A DNA stretch of 64,000 nucleotides from the NCBI GenBank assembly GCA_945923475.1, contig CAMELE010000006.1:1-64000 (forward strand). Reading direction: 5' to 3'. This DNA comes from an uncultured Mollicutes bacterium (lineage in GTDB: Bacteria; Bacillota_I; Bacilli_A; Acholeplasmatales; Anaeroplasmataceae). The translations under genes were made by a program, and so were the position numbers. The notes below the pieces were generated by a model. That model ran no database searches, was not told the DNA's origin, and worked only from the letters and a program-made list of their open reading frames with translations. Shown here in pieces: positions 48,166-55,116 of this stretch (positions within the stretch are counted from its first letter, which is position 1; each line of letters begins with the position of its first letter).

Positions 48166-49053
48166 ATGAATTACTATTTATCAATAAATGATTCAATAAA
48201 TGAATATTTAAAAAAATGTCAAAACGGCGACGTATTATATCTATCGGAAGGAATATATGAAGAAAAAATCAAGATTAGTGTTGAAGGCATAAAAATCATT
48301 GGTAACAATACTACTATACAATATAAAGATTATTATAATAAGGTTGGAAAAGATAATAAAGAACTTCTTACGGTTAGAACTTATACATTAATGGTTGCTG
48401 CCGATAATGTCACATTAGAAAATCTAACCATAAAAAATTTAGCTTTAGATAATAATAAATACGGTCAAGCCGTTGCTCTACATGTAATCGGAGATAATTT
48501 TAAAGCTAACCATTTAAAATTAATTGGTGGGCAAGACACACTTCTTGCAGGGCCAATCCCATATGATTTAACTATAAGATATAAGGATTTATTACCTCAA
48601 GATGAGCTTACACAAAAAAAATCTCATCAATATTATAAGGATTGCTATATTGAAGGAAATGTTGATTTTATCTTTGGCTGTGGAATTTGTCTTTTTGAAT
48701 CCTGTACAATTCATTCATCTGGCAAAGGATACATATGTGCACCAAGTCATCCACAGGAATACAAATATGGATTTGTATTTATCAACTGTAATTTAACTAG
48801 TTCTACGCAAAACGAAAACAATGTTTTTTTAGCAAGGCCATGGAGGGATTATGGTCATGCTACATTTATAGACTGCAAATCCGATAAGCACATTAAACCT
48901 GATGGCTTTAATAACTGGAATCCGGAGCGCGAAAAGACCTGTAAAATGGAAATCTACAAAACACTTGACTACAATAGTCTAGTGAAATTTGCCAAAATAT
49001 TAACTGAAGATGATCTAAAGAAATATACAAAGGAAAATATATTAACTTGCTAA
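48166..49053 (+). CDS. Pectin methylesterase (CE8), cytoplasmic
   Basis: The 295-residue protein is a CE8 beta-helix esterase that removes methyl groups from galacturonate residues. Family motifs are visible: GQAVALHV near residue 105, GGQDTLL with the conserved glutamine near 122, IEGNVDFIFG with a catalytic aspartate near 165, and LARPWRDYGHATF with the arginine near 222. No signal peptide is present, so it should demethylate imported short oligosaccharides, like the intracellular PemB-type esterases. It is divergent from the transporter operon and has its own terminator. Confidence 0.93.
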   Translation: MNYYLSINDSINEYLKKCQNGDVLYLSEGIYEEKIKISVEGIKIIGNNTTIQYKDYYNKVGKDNKELLTVRTYTLMVAADNVTLENLTIKNLALDNNKYGQAVALHVIGDNFKANHLKLIGGQDTLLAGPIPYDLTIRYKDLLPQDELTQKKSHQYYKDCYIEGNVDFIFGCGICLFESCTIHSSGKGYICAPSHPQEYKYGFVFINCNLTSSTQNENNVFLARPWRDYGHATFIDCKSDKHIKPDGFNNWNPEREKTCKMEIYKTLDYNSLVKFAKILTEDDLKKYTKENILTC

Positions 49054-49057
49054 ATTA

Positions 49058-49088
49058 ATAGATTATGGGTTATTTTATCATAATCTAT
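49058..49088 (+). terminator. Terminator after pectin methylesterase gene
   Basis: A perfect 10-bp stem (49058-49067 with 49079-49088) followed by TTTTTC on the plus strand. Confidence 0.8.
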
Positions 49089-49144
49089 TTTTCATTTTCT
49101 TCTTTATTATCTTATAATATATGACACCTAAAAGCATTTTATTA

Positions 49145-49215
49145 ATCGACAAAAAATGACATAGTCAAATTTTTTTGGTTTTAATTTTATAAAATTGTGT
49201 TTGTAATTTGTCGAA
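49145..49215 (+). promoter_or_regulatory. Two Spo0A-box-like sites upstream of spo0A
   Basis: TGTCGAA, the 0A-box consensus core, occurs at 49209-49215. An opposite-strand TTGTCGAT lies at 49145-49152. Both precede the spo0A promoter, as in Bacillus, where Spo0A-P acts on its own gene. The match is to a short consensus, so it needs experimental support. Confidence 0.5.
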
Positions 49216-49261
49216 GATTTAATTGCTCAAAAAGTTTTTTTTACTTTTTTAAATATTTTTG

Positions 49262-49290
49262 TTGTAATTAATTAAAGAAAAAACTATCAT
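49262..49290 (+). promoter_or_regulatory. Promoter of spo0A
   Basis: TTGTAA (49262-49267), 17 bp, TATCAT (49285-49290), 40 bp before the start codon. Confidence 0.55.
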
Positions 49291-49329
49291 ATAGTCAGTA
49301 TTAAATATTTTTTTAAGGAGGAATGAAAT

Positions 49330-50103
49330 ATGATACGAGTTGTTGTGGCAGACGACAACAAAGAGCTAACACTTATGATAAGTGAAAGCTTAAAAATGCA
49401 AGCGGGTTTTGAAGTATTAAATACATTTAATTCAGGAAAGGCGCTTCTTAGCTATCTTGAAGCTAATCAAATTGATTTATTGCTACTAGATATCTTTATG
49501 CCTGAAATCGACGGAGTTAAGGTTTTAGAAGAGATTAATGCTAAGCCTGAAAAATATCATCGTCCAAAGAAGATTGTTATGCTATCATCATTTAATAATG
49601 AATCATTAATTGCAAGATCTTCTAGCTTAGGTGCAGACTATTTCATTATCAAGCCTATCGATTTACAAAATATGTTAGATTCTATTAATGGCTTATTCAA
49701 AGAACTACCTAAAAAGCGCGACATATCCCAAGCCCCAAATTCTGAAGTAGATTTAAACGAAGAAATCACTAACATTCTTCATGAGATTGGTGTACCAGCT
49801 CATATAAAAGGATACTTATACCTACGTGAAGCTATAACAATGGTATATAAGGATATAAATGTTTTAGGCTCAATCACAAAGGTTTTATATCCAATCATAG
49901 CTAAAAAGTTCAACACAACATCTTCAAGAGTAGAAAGAGCAATTCGCCATTCAATTGAGGTTGCTTGGGGAAGAGGAAATGTTGATACAATTGCCTCAAT
50001 TTTCTCATATACAGTAAGCTATAGCAAATCTAAGCCTACAAATAGCGAATTTATCGCAATGATAGCTGATAAGCTTCGTCTTCAACACAAAGTCACTATG
50101 TAA
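49330..50103 (+). CDS. spo0A: Sporulation master regulator Spo0A
   Basis: This 257-residue response regulator governs entry into sporulation. The receiver domain (1-125) has the acidic pocket VVVADDN, phospho-acceptor Asp54 in [13 protein letters not shown], the Ser of MLSSF and the Lys of IIKPI. The C-terminal DNA-binding domain (about 145-257) contains [24 protein letters not shown], the recognition helix [19 protein letters not shown], and [17 protein letters not shown], all highly specific to Spo0A. AAGGAGG precedes the ATG. No kinase or phosphorelay gene is nearby. Confidence 0.98.
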   Translation: MIRVVVADDNKELTLMISESLKMQAGFEVLNTFNSGKALLSYLEANQIDLLLLDIFMPEIDGVKVLEEINAKPEKYHRPKKIVMLSSFNNESLIARSSSLGADYFIIKPIDLQNMLDSINGLFKELPKKRDISQAPNSEVDLNEEITNILHEIGVPAHIKGYLYLREAITMVYKDINVLGSITKVLYPIIAKKFNTTSSRVERAIRHSIEVAWGRGNVDTIASIFSYTVSYSKSKPTNSEFIAMIADKLRLQHKVTM

Positions 50104-50118
50104 ATAGCGACTTTTTTT
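50089..50118 (+). terminator. Terminator after spo0A
   Basis: AAAGTC and CTAT pair with ATAG and GACTTT across a GTAA loop, one mismatch inside, followed by seven Ts; the stem overlaps the end of the coding region. Confidence 0.75.
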
Positions 50119-50164
50119 GTATATTTTAAGCTTTCTCCTACATAATAATTACTAAGGTGATATT

Positions 50165-50344
50165 ATTAAATCATTTATTGGAAGTTTATTAATTATCTTA
50201 TCAGCTTTTACTTCTTTATTCATTTCATACACCATTTTGATATCTTTTAACATAATAAGCTATCATTGGTATATAACGGTATTACTATTTGCTATAGCAA
50301 TTATCTTCTCTATCGTACCAATACTTACTACTAAATCACGGTAA
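50165..50344 (+). CDS. Small two-helix membrane protein with apparent ATT start (59 aa)
   Basis: Downstream of spo0A a 59-codon frame encodes a convincing small membrane protein: Lys-Ser at the N-terminus, a hydrophobic helix (FIGSLLIILSAFTSLFISYT), a short polar turn with SYHWY, a second helix (VLLFAIAIIFSIVPIL) and a basic TTKSR end. AAGGTG lies five bases before an ATT codon at 50165; a stop at 50153 closes the frame upstream, and no in-frame ATG, GTG or TTG exists near the start. So either ATT is the start, or the start codon has been lost. The end overlaps glmS by 14 bp. A possible promoter is TTGTAT-18-CATAAT at about 50117-50146. Confidence 0.5.
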   Translation: MKSFIGSLLIILSAFTSLFISYTILISFNIISYHWYITVLLFAIAIIFSIVPILTTKSR

Positions 50345-51971
50345 CGCTTTTAGCAAGATTCCTAGGATGATCAGGATCTAATCCTTTCTCCTTTGCTGTG
50401 TAATATGAAATTAATTGTACATATCTTGCAAGAACTAAACCGCCTAAATATTTTCCCTTATATGGAGATTCTAAATAAAATATATTCCCATGTCTAGATT
50501 TAACCTCGTTCAGTGTTGCAAGCATATAGTTTTTAATCGATGATAAACCAATCACAGTAGTTCTTGAGTCAATCAAAGCAAGTGATCCATGCTTTAATTC
50601 GGATATCGAATATCCTTCAGTAGGAATATAAGCAATCTCTTTTAGCTTTAAAGCTCCTTCTTTACTTATAATATAATCATATCCTTGACCAATATAAAAA
50701 ACCTTATCCATTTCTGCTAATAATTTCGGAATTTTCATTTCGAAATTATTTTTAATTTTTCTTAAGCCTTCTACATATTCCCCTATTTCATCTTCTTTTA
50801 TATCCATAGCATTTTGAAAAAGCATATATGCTGCAATAATTGTTTGATTAAAGCTTTTAGTAGAAGCCACAGCTAATTCTGCTCCTGCTAAAACATCTAC
50901 AACATTTTTAATCATATTTCCTAAGGATGAATTTTTTCTGTTTGTAAATAAAATACATCTATCCTTATTAACATTATCAATTGCATTAATCAAATCTGCA
51001 GTCTCACCACTTTGTGATATTACTAAATAAATAGGATTATCATATAAATCTACATTTCTTAATTCCGTTGGTAAGAAAGCTCTAGCTCTTTTCTTTAAAA
51101 TGTCTTCACACATATAGCTAATATATTCTCCAGCATAAAAGGATGAACCACTACCAATAATAATTAATTCAGAGGCATTCCTAATCAGTTCTAATGTCTT
51201 GTTAGAAAATAAATTATTATTGTTCTTAAGCTTTAAGGCTAAAAGCTCCTCCTCATATATTTCCTTAATCATGACATCATTAGGGGTTTGAAATTCATAG
51301 TTAAAATCAAAATTCAAGAATCTTGATTCATCAGATAAGAATACATCAGCACCAATTCGTCCATAGCTTTTATCAGTTAAATGCTTATAATAACTACATT
51401 CATGTGGCAAAGCATATATATCCGATGCCATAAAATAAGAGTTTTGATTATAGCCAATAATAAGAGAAGATTTATTTTTCATAAAATAAATATTATTATC
51501 ATCTTTAATCATAAACAAAATTGCATATGCCCCTTTAATAACGTCCATAACATCTAATATTGCTTTTAAGGGAGAGCTACTCCTTAGAAAATAGGCTAAC
51601 AATTCTGCAATCACCTCGCTATCCGTACTTGATTTAAACTCATGATTCTTAAAATAGGTTTGCTTAATAATACCTTCATTTTCTAAAACCCCATTATGAA
51701 CCAATACTACTTTACCATCACTAGACATTTGGGGATGTGCATTAGCTAAAGAAACCTCTCCATTAGTTGCCCATCTTGTATGACAAATTGCTCTTATTGC
51801 GTCGTAATTCTCCTCCTCGCTAAACAATTTTATTCTACCTACTCTTTTTCTTATTTCATTATTATTATAGCTTATACCGAAGGAATCATATCCTCGATAT
51901 TCTAGCCTTTTCAAACACTCAAGAGCATCATTTAATTTAAAACTACCAAATTGAGCATATATTCCACACAT
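50331..51971 (-). CDS. glmS: Glutamine-fructose-6-phosphate aminotransferase (short form)
   Basis: GlmS makes glucosamine 6-phosphate for cell-wall synthesis. The N-terminal glutaminase begins MCGIY with nucleophile Cys2, then LEYRGYDSFGI, CHTRWATNGEVSLANAHP and HNGVLEN; two SIS domains follow with GSGSSFYAGEY, SQSGETADLINAI and AVASTKSFNQT, and the C-terminal DPDHPRNLAKSVTV is diagnostic. At 546 residues it is about 55 shorter than typical GlmS. Only about 65 bp separate it from the upstream gene, so no glmS ribozyme fits. It is convergent with the small gene after spo0A. Confidence 0.92.
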   Translation of the reverse strand: MCGIYAQFGSFKLNDALECLKRLEYRGYDSFGISYNNNEIRKRVGRIKLFSEEENYDAIRAICHTRWATNGEVSLANAHPQMSSDGKVVLVHNGVLENEGIIKQTYFKNHEFKSSTDSEVIAELLAYFLRSSSPLKAILDVMDVIKGAYAILFMIKDDNNIYFMKNKSSLIIGYNQNSYFMASDIYALPHECSYYKHLTDKSYGRIGADVFLSDESRFLNFDFNYEFQTPNDVMIKEIYEEELLALKLKNNNNLFSNKTLELIRNASELIIIGSGSSFYAGEYISYMCEDILKKRARAFLPTELRNVDLYDNPIYLVISQSGETADLINAIDNVNKDRCILFTNRKNSSLGNMIKNVVDVLAGAELAVASTKSFNQTIIAAYMLFQNAMDIKEDEIGEYVEGLRKIKNNFEMKIPKLLAEMDKVFYIGQGYDYIISKEGALKLKEIAYIPTEGYSISELKHGSLALIDSRTTVIGLSSIKNYMLATLNEVKSRHGNIFYLESPYKGKYLGGLVLARYVQLISYYTAKEKGLDPDHPRNLAKSVTVI

Positions 51972-52017
51972 TTATAATCACCTGTATATAATATATGCTT
52001 TCTTCTACATAAATAGA

Positions 52018-52045
52018 AAAAGTAAAAGCTTTTGCTCTTACTTTT
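52018..52045 (-). terminator. Terminator after the methyltransferase
   Basis: AAAAGTAA-AGC/GCT-TTACTTTT arms (about 52018-52029 with 52034-52045, one mismatch) followed by Ts on the minus strand. Confidence 0.65.
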
Positions 52046-53164
52046 CATTAAATAGCATATTATAAAGTGCTTGCTCCAATTGATAGGCTTTAAGCACCTC
52101 TTGAACTCTTTTTAATGCATCCTCATTTCTATTCCCTTTATATTCTGCTCGAATAAGTAAATTCTTAGGAGAAGCATCAAAATCAACAAATTCTAAAACA
52201 TCTACATCATATCCAAAATACTTAAGCAAATCCGCTCTTATAGAATCTGTCAATAAAGCACTAAATCTTTCTTTAATAATACCATATTCAGTTAATATTC
52301 CATTTGAAGAAAGCTTTAACTGCTTATTAATCTCATGCTGGCAGCACGGAACACTTAATAAATACTTAGATTTTAATTTAATTGCATGATACATTGCCGC
52401 ATCTGTTGCAGTGTCGCAAGCATGTAATGTAATGATTAAATCGACATCAAAGCTTGGCTTATAAAGTGAAATATCACCGATTTCAAAATGAAGGCTTTCA
52501 TATCCGTAGCGTTTAGCAATTTCATTACATTTTAAAATGACATCCTTTTTTAAATCTAAACCCACAATATTAGCCTTAATACCCTTTATATTAACTAAAT
52601 AGTAATAAAGAATAAATGTTAAATATGACTTCCCACAGCCAAAATCAATAATATTAATAACATCCTTAGGATATTTTTTATAGTATCATCAAATATTTCT
52701 AAAAATCTATTAATTTGTCTATATTTATCATAATAAGCTTTTACAACCTTGCCATCCTTAGTCATTACACCTAAATCTACTAAGGCTGGTACAGCCACGC
52801 CTTCCTTTATTAAATATTTTTTCTCTTTATTATGAGATATTGATAAAAAGCTTTTGGTTGTATTTTTAGTCTTGTTAGTTAAAAGATGCTCCTTAGATGT
52901 TAGCTTATATCCATAAACATAATTTTTATCCTGTATGGTTAATTGATAAAACTCTGTTTTTAAAACTTTTTCTAGTTCTATACCGATTATATCTAGACTA
53001 TAATTTTTATGAAATGTTTGAGTACTTGTAAAAAGTTCAATTTGGATATATGGATTCCCAGATAATTCGATTTGCCGAATATTTCCTTTAATAAAATTAG
53101 AGCTTTTTCTTGGTTTAGATAAGCTGCCTTTATAAATTTCTTTAAAATCAATTGATGAAAACAT
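52038..53164 (-). pseudogene. SAM-dependent methyltransferase interrupted by a frameshift at A6
   Basis: Two frames encode one protein. The first (53164 down to the A-run at 52679-52674) holds an N-terminal domain of about 160 residues; it then runs into a stop near 52619. In the -1 frame, beginning with TAT CCT right after the A-run, the sequence continues YPKDVINIIDFGCGKSYLTF, a perfect SAM-binding motif I, then GLDLKKDV, IITLHACDTATD, VPCCQHEIN and so on to the stop at 52038. Joined, they give about 375 residues typical of a broad Methyltransf_32-type family. The junction heptamer A_AAA_AAT is a legitimate -1 slippery site, so programmed frameshifting, mutation or a base-calling error are all possible. 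Confidence 0.8.
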
Positions 53165-53183
53165 ATTATACTCCTAAAAAAAT

Positions 53184-53203
53184 AAAGCGGCAAATGCCAC
53201 TTT
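53184..53203 (-). terminator. Terminator after small coiled-coil membrane protein
   Basis: AAAGTGGC/GCCGCTTT-type stem (53184-53191 with 53196-53203) followed by ATTTTTTT on the minus strand, ahead of the methyltransferase ribosome site. Confidence 0.75.
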
Positions 53204-53207
53204 TATT

Positions 53208-53414
53208 TTATTCATTTACTTCTTTATTCTTAGCTTCCTGATTTGCCAAGAAACCTTCCTCACGCTTTTTTAACGCTTCTCTTTGCTGTCTATACTTCTT
53301 TTGATTTAGTACAGGAATTAGGAAATATAATGCAACACAAATTCCTATAATAACTAATATAGATATAAAGAAAACGATGTCAACGCTTTTTAATGCTAAA
53401 GCAACTGATAACAT
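53208..53414 (-). CDS. Small membrane protein with charged tail (68 aa)
   Basis: One hydrophobic helix (about residues 10-36, IVFFISILVIIGICVALYFLI) is followed by a highly charged, probably coiled-coil tail rich in Lys, Arg, Gln and Glu. I recognise no family. GAGGTGATT precedes the ATG. The gene has a perfect-spacing promoter at 53444-53472 and its own terminator, which support it being real and separately expressed. Confidence 0.75.
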   Translation of the reverse strand: MLSVALALKSVDIVFFISILVIIGICVALYFLIPVLNQKKYRQQREALKKREEGFLANQEAKNKEVNE

Positions 53415-53443
53415 AATTTAATCACCTCATAATATCTATCATT

Positions 53444-53472
53444 ATTATATAATAGATATTCGTAGTTTTCAA
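53444..53472 (-). promoter_or_regulatory. Promoter of the 68-aa membrane protein gene
   Basis: TTGAAA (53472-53467), exactly 17 bp, TATAAT (53449-53444) on the minus strand, directly after the terminator of the candidate small RNA. Confidence 0.75.
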
Positions 53473-53474
53473 GA

Positions 53475-53565
53475 AAAAAAGAAAATGCTGATCATTTTGA
53501 CCAGCAAAGAAAAAAGAAAAAGAAAAGATTTACAGGAAGTATTCACTTAGAAAATGTGAATACGT
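53475..53565 (-). ncRNA. Candidate small regulatory RNA
   Basis: Between ung and the 68-aa gene, the minus strand holds a full transcription unit without an open frame. A promoter (53571-53598) would start RNA near 53565. The RNA would begin at once with an 8-bp hairpin (53556-53563 with 53539-53546), followed by a single-stranded pyrimidine-rich stretch starting CTTCCTG (53538 to about 53506), then a terminator hairpin (53498-53505 with 53487-53494) and a T-tract. Total about 90 nt. The CUUCCU segment could pair with Shine-Dalgarno sequences. A cre-like site lies upstream at 53621-53634. Confidence 0.45.
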
Positions 53566-53570
53566 GATAT

Positions 53571-53598
53571 ATTATATATATTTTTTTTAAGTTTGCAA
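53571..53598 (-). promoter_or_regulatory. Promoter of the candidate small RNA
   Basis: TTGCAA (53598-53593), 16 bp, TATAAT (53576-53571) on the minus strand. Confidence 0.55.
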
Positions 53599-53620
53599 CT
53601 ATTTTTTTATCTTTTTTTAA

Positions 53621-53634
53621 TGAAAACGTTTTTA
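53621..53634. promoter_or_regulatory. cre/LacI-like site upstream of the candidate small RNA
   Basis: TGAAAACGTTTTTA, centred on CG, lies 22 bp upstream of the small-RNA -35 and just past the ung stop. It closely resembles the sites at 16289-16302 and 47987-48046. Confidence 0.45.
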
Positions 53635-53641
53635 ATATATT

Positions 53642-54319
53642 TTATATTGTAAAAAGGTCGTATATCTCTTCTTTTTCTGCCCATTCTATAGGAATTTGAT
53701 TATTTTTTAGCAGATATTCGTTGGCTCTTGAAAATGGTTTTGAACCAAAAAAGCTTTTACTAGCACCTAAAGGGGACGGATGAGAGCTTTCTATAATTAG
53801 ATGAATAGGATTTGTTAATAGTTCCTTCTTTTTTCTAGCATCATTTCCCCACAGGATAAATACAATAGGATGAGTTTGATTGTTTAATTCCTTGATAGTA
53901 TTATCAGTAAACTCCTCCCATCCTCTTTTTTTATGGGATAATGATTCACCATGTCTTACGGTTAAAATTGTATTTAACAAAAATACACCCTGCTTAGCTA
54001 AATAAGTTAGATTACCTTGCTTTTTAACCTTATAACCTAAATCAGTTTCCATTTCCTTGTATATATTTTTTAGTGATGGAGGTAAACTGTTATTTTGAAC
54101 ACTGAAGGCTAAGCCATGAGCTTCGTTATAATTTATATACGGATCTTGACCTAATATTACTACCTTAACATCCTCAAGTCTAGTAAGCTTATATGCATTA
54201 AAAATTTCATCATAATTAGGATGACAAACATAGTTTTTATATTCTTCATTTACAAATTCCATTAATTTCTTAAAATATTCCTTTTGTGATTCAGTATTAA
54301 TAAAACTTTCCCATGTCAT
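53642..54319 (-). CDS. ung: Uracil-DNA glycosylase (family 1)
   Basis: Ung removes uracil from DNA in base-excision repair. The 225-residue protein carries the catalytic water-activating motif VVILGQDPYINYNEAHGLAFSV near residue 55, LLNTILTVRHGES near 115, FILWGNDARKK, and the minor-groove motif HPSPLGASKSFFGSKPFSRAN with the active-site histidine near 181. Length and motifs are standard for family 1. It is a single gene followed by the small-RNA region. Confidence 0.97.
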   Translation of the reverse strand: MTWESFINTESQKEYFKKLMEFVNEEYKNYVCHPNYDEIFNAYKLTRLEDVKVVILGQDPYINYNEAHGLAFSVQNNSLPPSLKNIYKEMETDLGYKVKKQGNLTYLAKQGVFLLNTILTVRHGESLSHKKRGWEEFTDNTIKELNNQTHPIVFILWGNDARKKKELLTNPIHLIIESSHPSPLGASKSFFGSKPFSRANEYLLKNNQIPIEWAEKEEIYDLFTI

Positions 54320-54427
54320 TAACCCATTACCATCCTTTGCATATAATATTGTGGTGATACTATTAGAGATTATTTTGTGTTTTCCTTAGTCCTTTTTATT
54401 ATTTTAGTTATGGCTTTAAAACAATAA

Positions 54428-54446
54428 AAGGGCATATAAAGCCCTT
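54428..54446 (-). terminator. Terminator after lipoprotein gene at 54451
   Basis: AAGGGC/GCCCTT hairpin (54428-54433 with 54441-54446) followed by TTATTGTTTT on the minus strand. Confidence 0.7.
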
Positions 54447-54450
54447 AATA

Positions 54451-55044
54451 TTATCTAACTGATGTTAAATTTTTAAAGCAGTTTTGAGCTAACTGATATG
54501 TTGATAATGCTGAACTTCCAGAAACTCCATCCTTTGTATTACATTTAACTGATGTAGAATCAAAGAATATACTTCCGTTTTGAATTGATACTATTGCAGT
54601 AGTATTAGACTTTAAAGAACTTGCCATTGGTAAAATGTTGTTTAATTTTTCTAGCTTTTTAGATGATAAATCTAAATCTACCCAATAAAGAATTGTAAGT
54701 CCATATTGCTTAGCTTGCTCATCATAAATAGTTACAGCAGTAGTGGTTGTTGAATTAGTTACGTTTCCTAAGAAGATATAAACATATTCTGCTTCAATTG
54801 TCTTATTTCCGTCCTCTTCTTTATAAGTTACAACCTCACCCTTATCTACTTTAGAATTTTTTGTATCCTTAATTAAATCCTCAACGTCACCAACAGATAT
54901 TTCCTTAATAATATGTGACTTAGATAGATTTGAGCCATTGTTTTTAAATTTATTATAAGTATTTGCATGATTACAGCCTGTTAATGTTATTACTGCTACA
55001 AACGCAATCACAACAAGTACAAAATTTCTAAATGTTTTTTTCAT
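54451..55044 (-). CDS. Uncharacterised lipoprotein (197 aa)
   Basis: The signal peptide ends in lipobox ITLTGC (about Cys24). The mature domain is soluble, with a lysine-rich first part (DLIKDTKNSKVDKGEVVTYK) and later strands containing runs of Thr, Ser and Val; no domain is recognised. It would be anchored outside the cytoplasmic membrane. A strong promoter lies at 55074-55102 and a terminator follows, so it is a single-gene unit. Confidence 0.8.
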   Translation of the reverse strand: MKKTFRNFVLVVIAFVAVITLTGCNHANTYNKFKNNGSNLSKSHIIKEISVGDVEDLIKDTKNSKVDKGEVVTYKEEDGNKTIEAEYVYIFLGNVTNSTTTTAVTIYDEQAKQYGLTILYWVDLDLSSKKLEKLNNILPMASSLKSNTTAIVSIQNGSIFFDSTSVKCNTKDGVSGSSALSTYQLAQNCFKNLTSVR

Positions 55045-55073
55045 GATATCCTCCGTTTTATTTGCATATAACT

Positions 55074-55102
55074 ATTATAAAGTAAATGCACTCTTTTGAC
55101 AA
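55074..55102 (-). promoter_or_regulatory. Promoter of lipoprotein gene at 54451
   Basis: TTGTCA (55102-55097), 17 bp, TATAAT (55079-55074) on the minus strand, with GGAGG close to the start codon. Confidence 0.7.
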
Positions 55103-55116
55103 GGAGTAAAATTAGT

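Noticed and set aside
51972-52037. glmS ribozyme upstream of glmS
   Set aside because: Only about 65 bp lie between glmS and the previous gene and a terminator fills part of it; a ribozyme needs about 150 nt or more.
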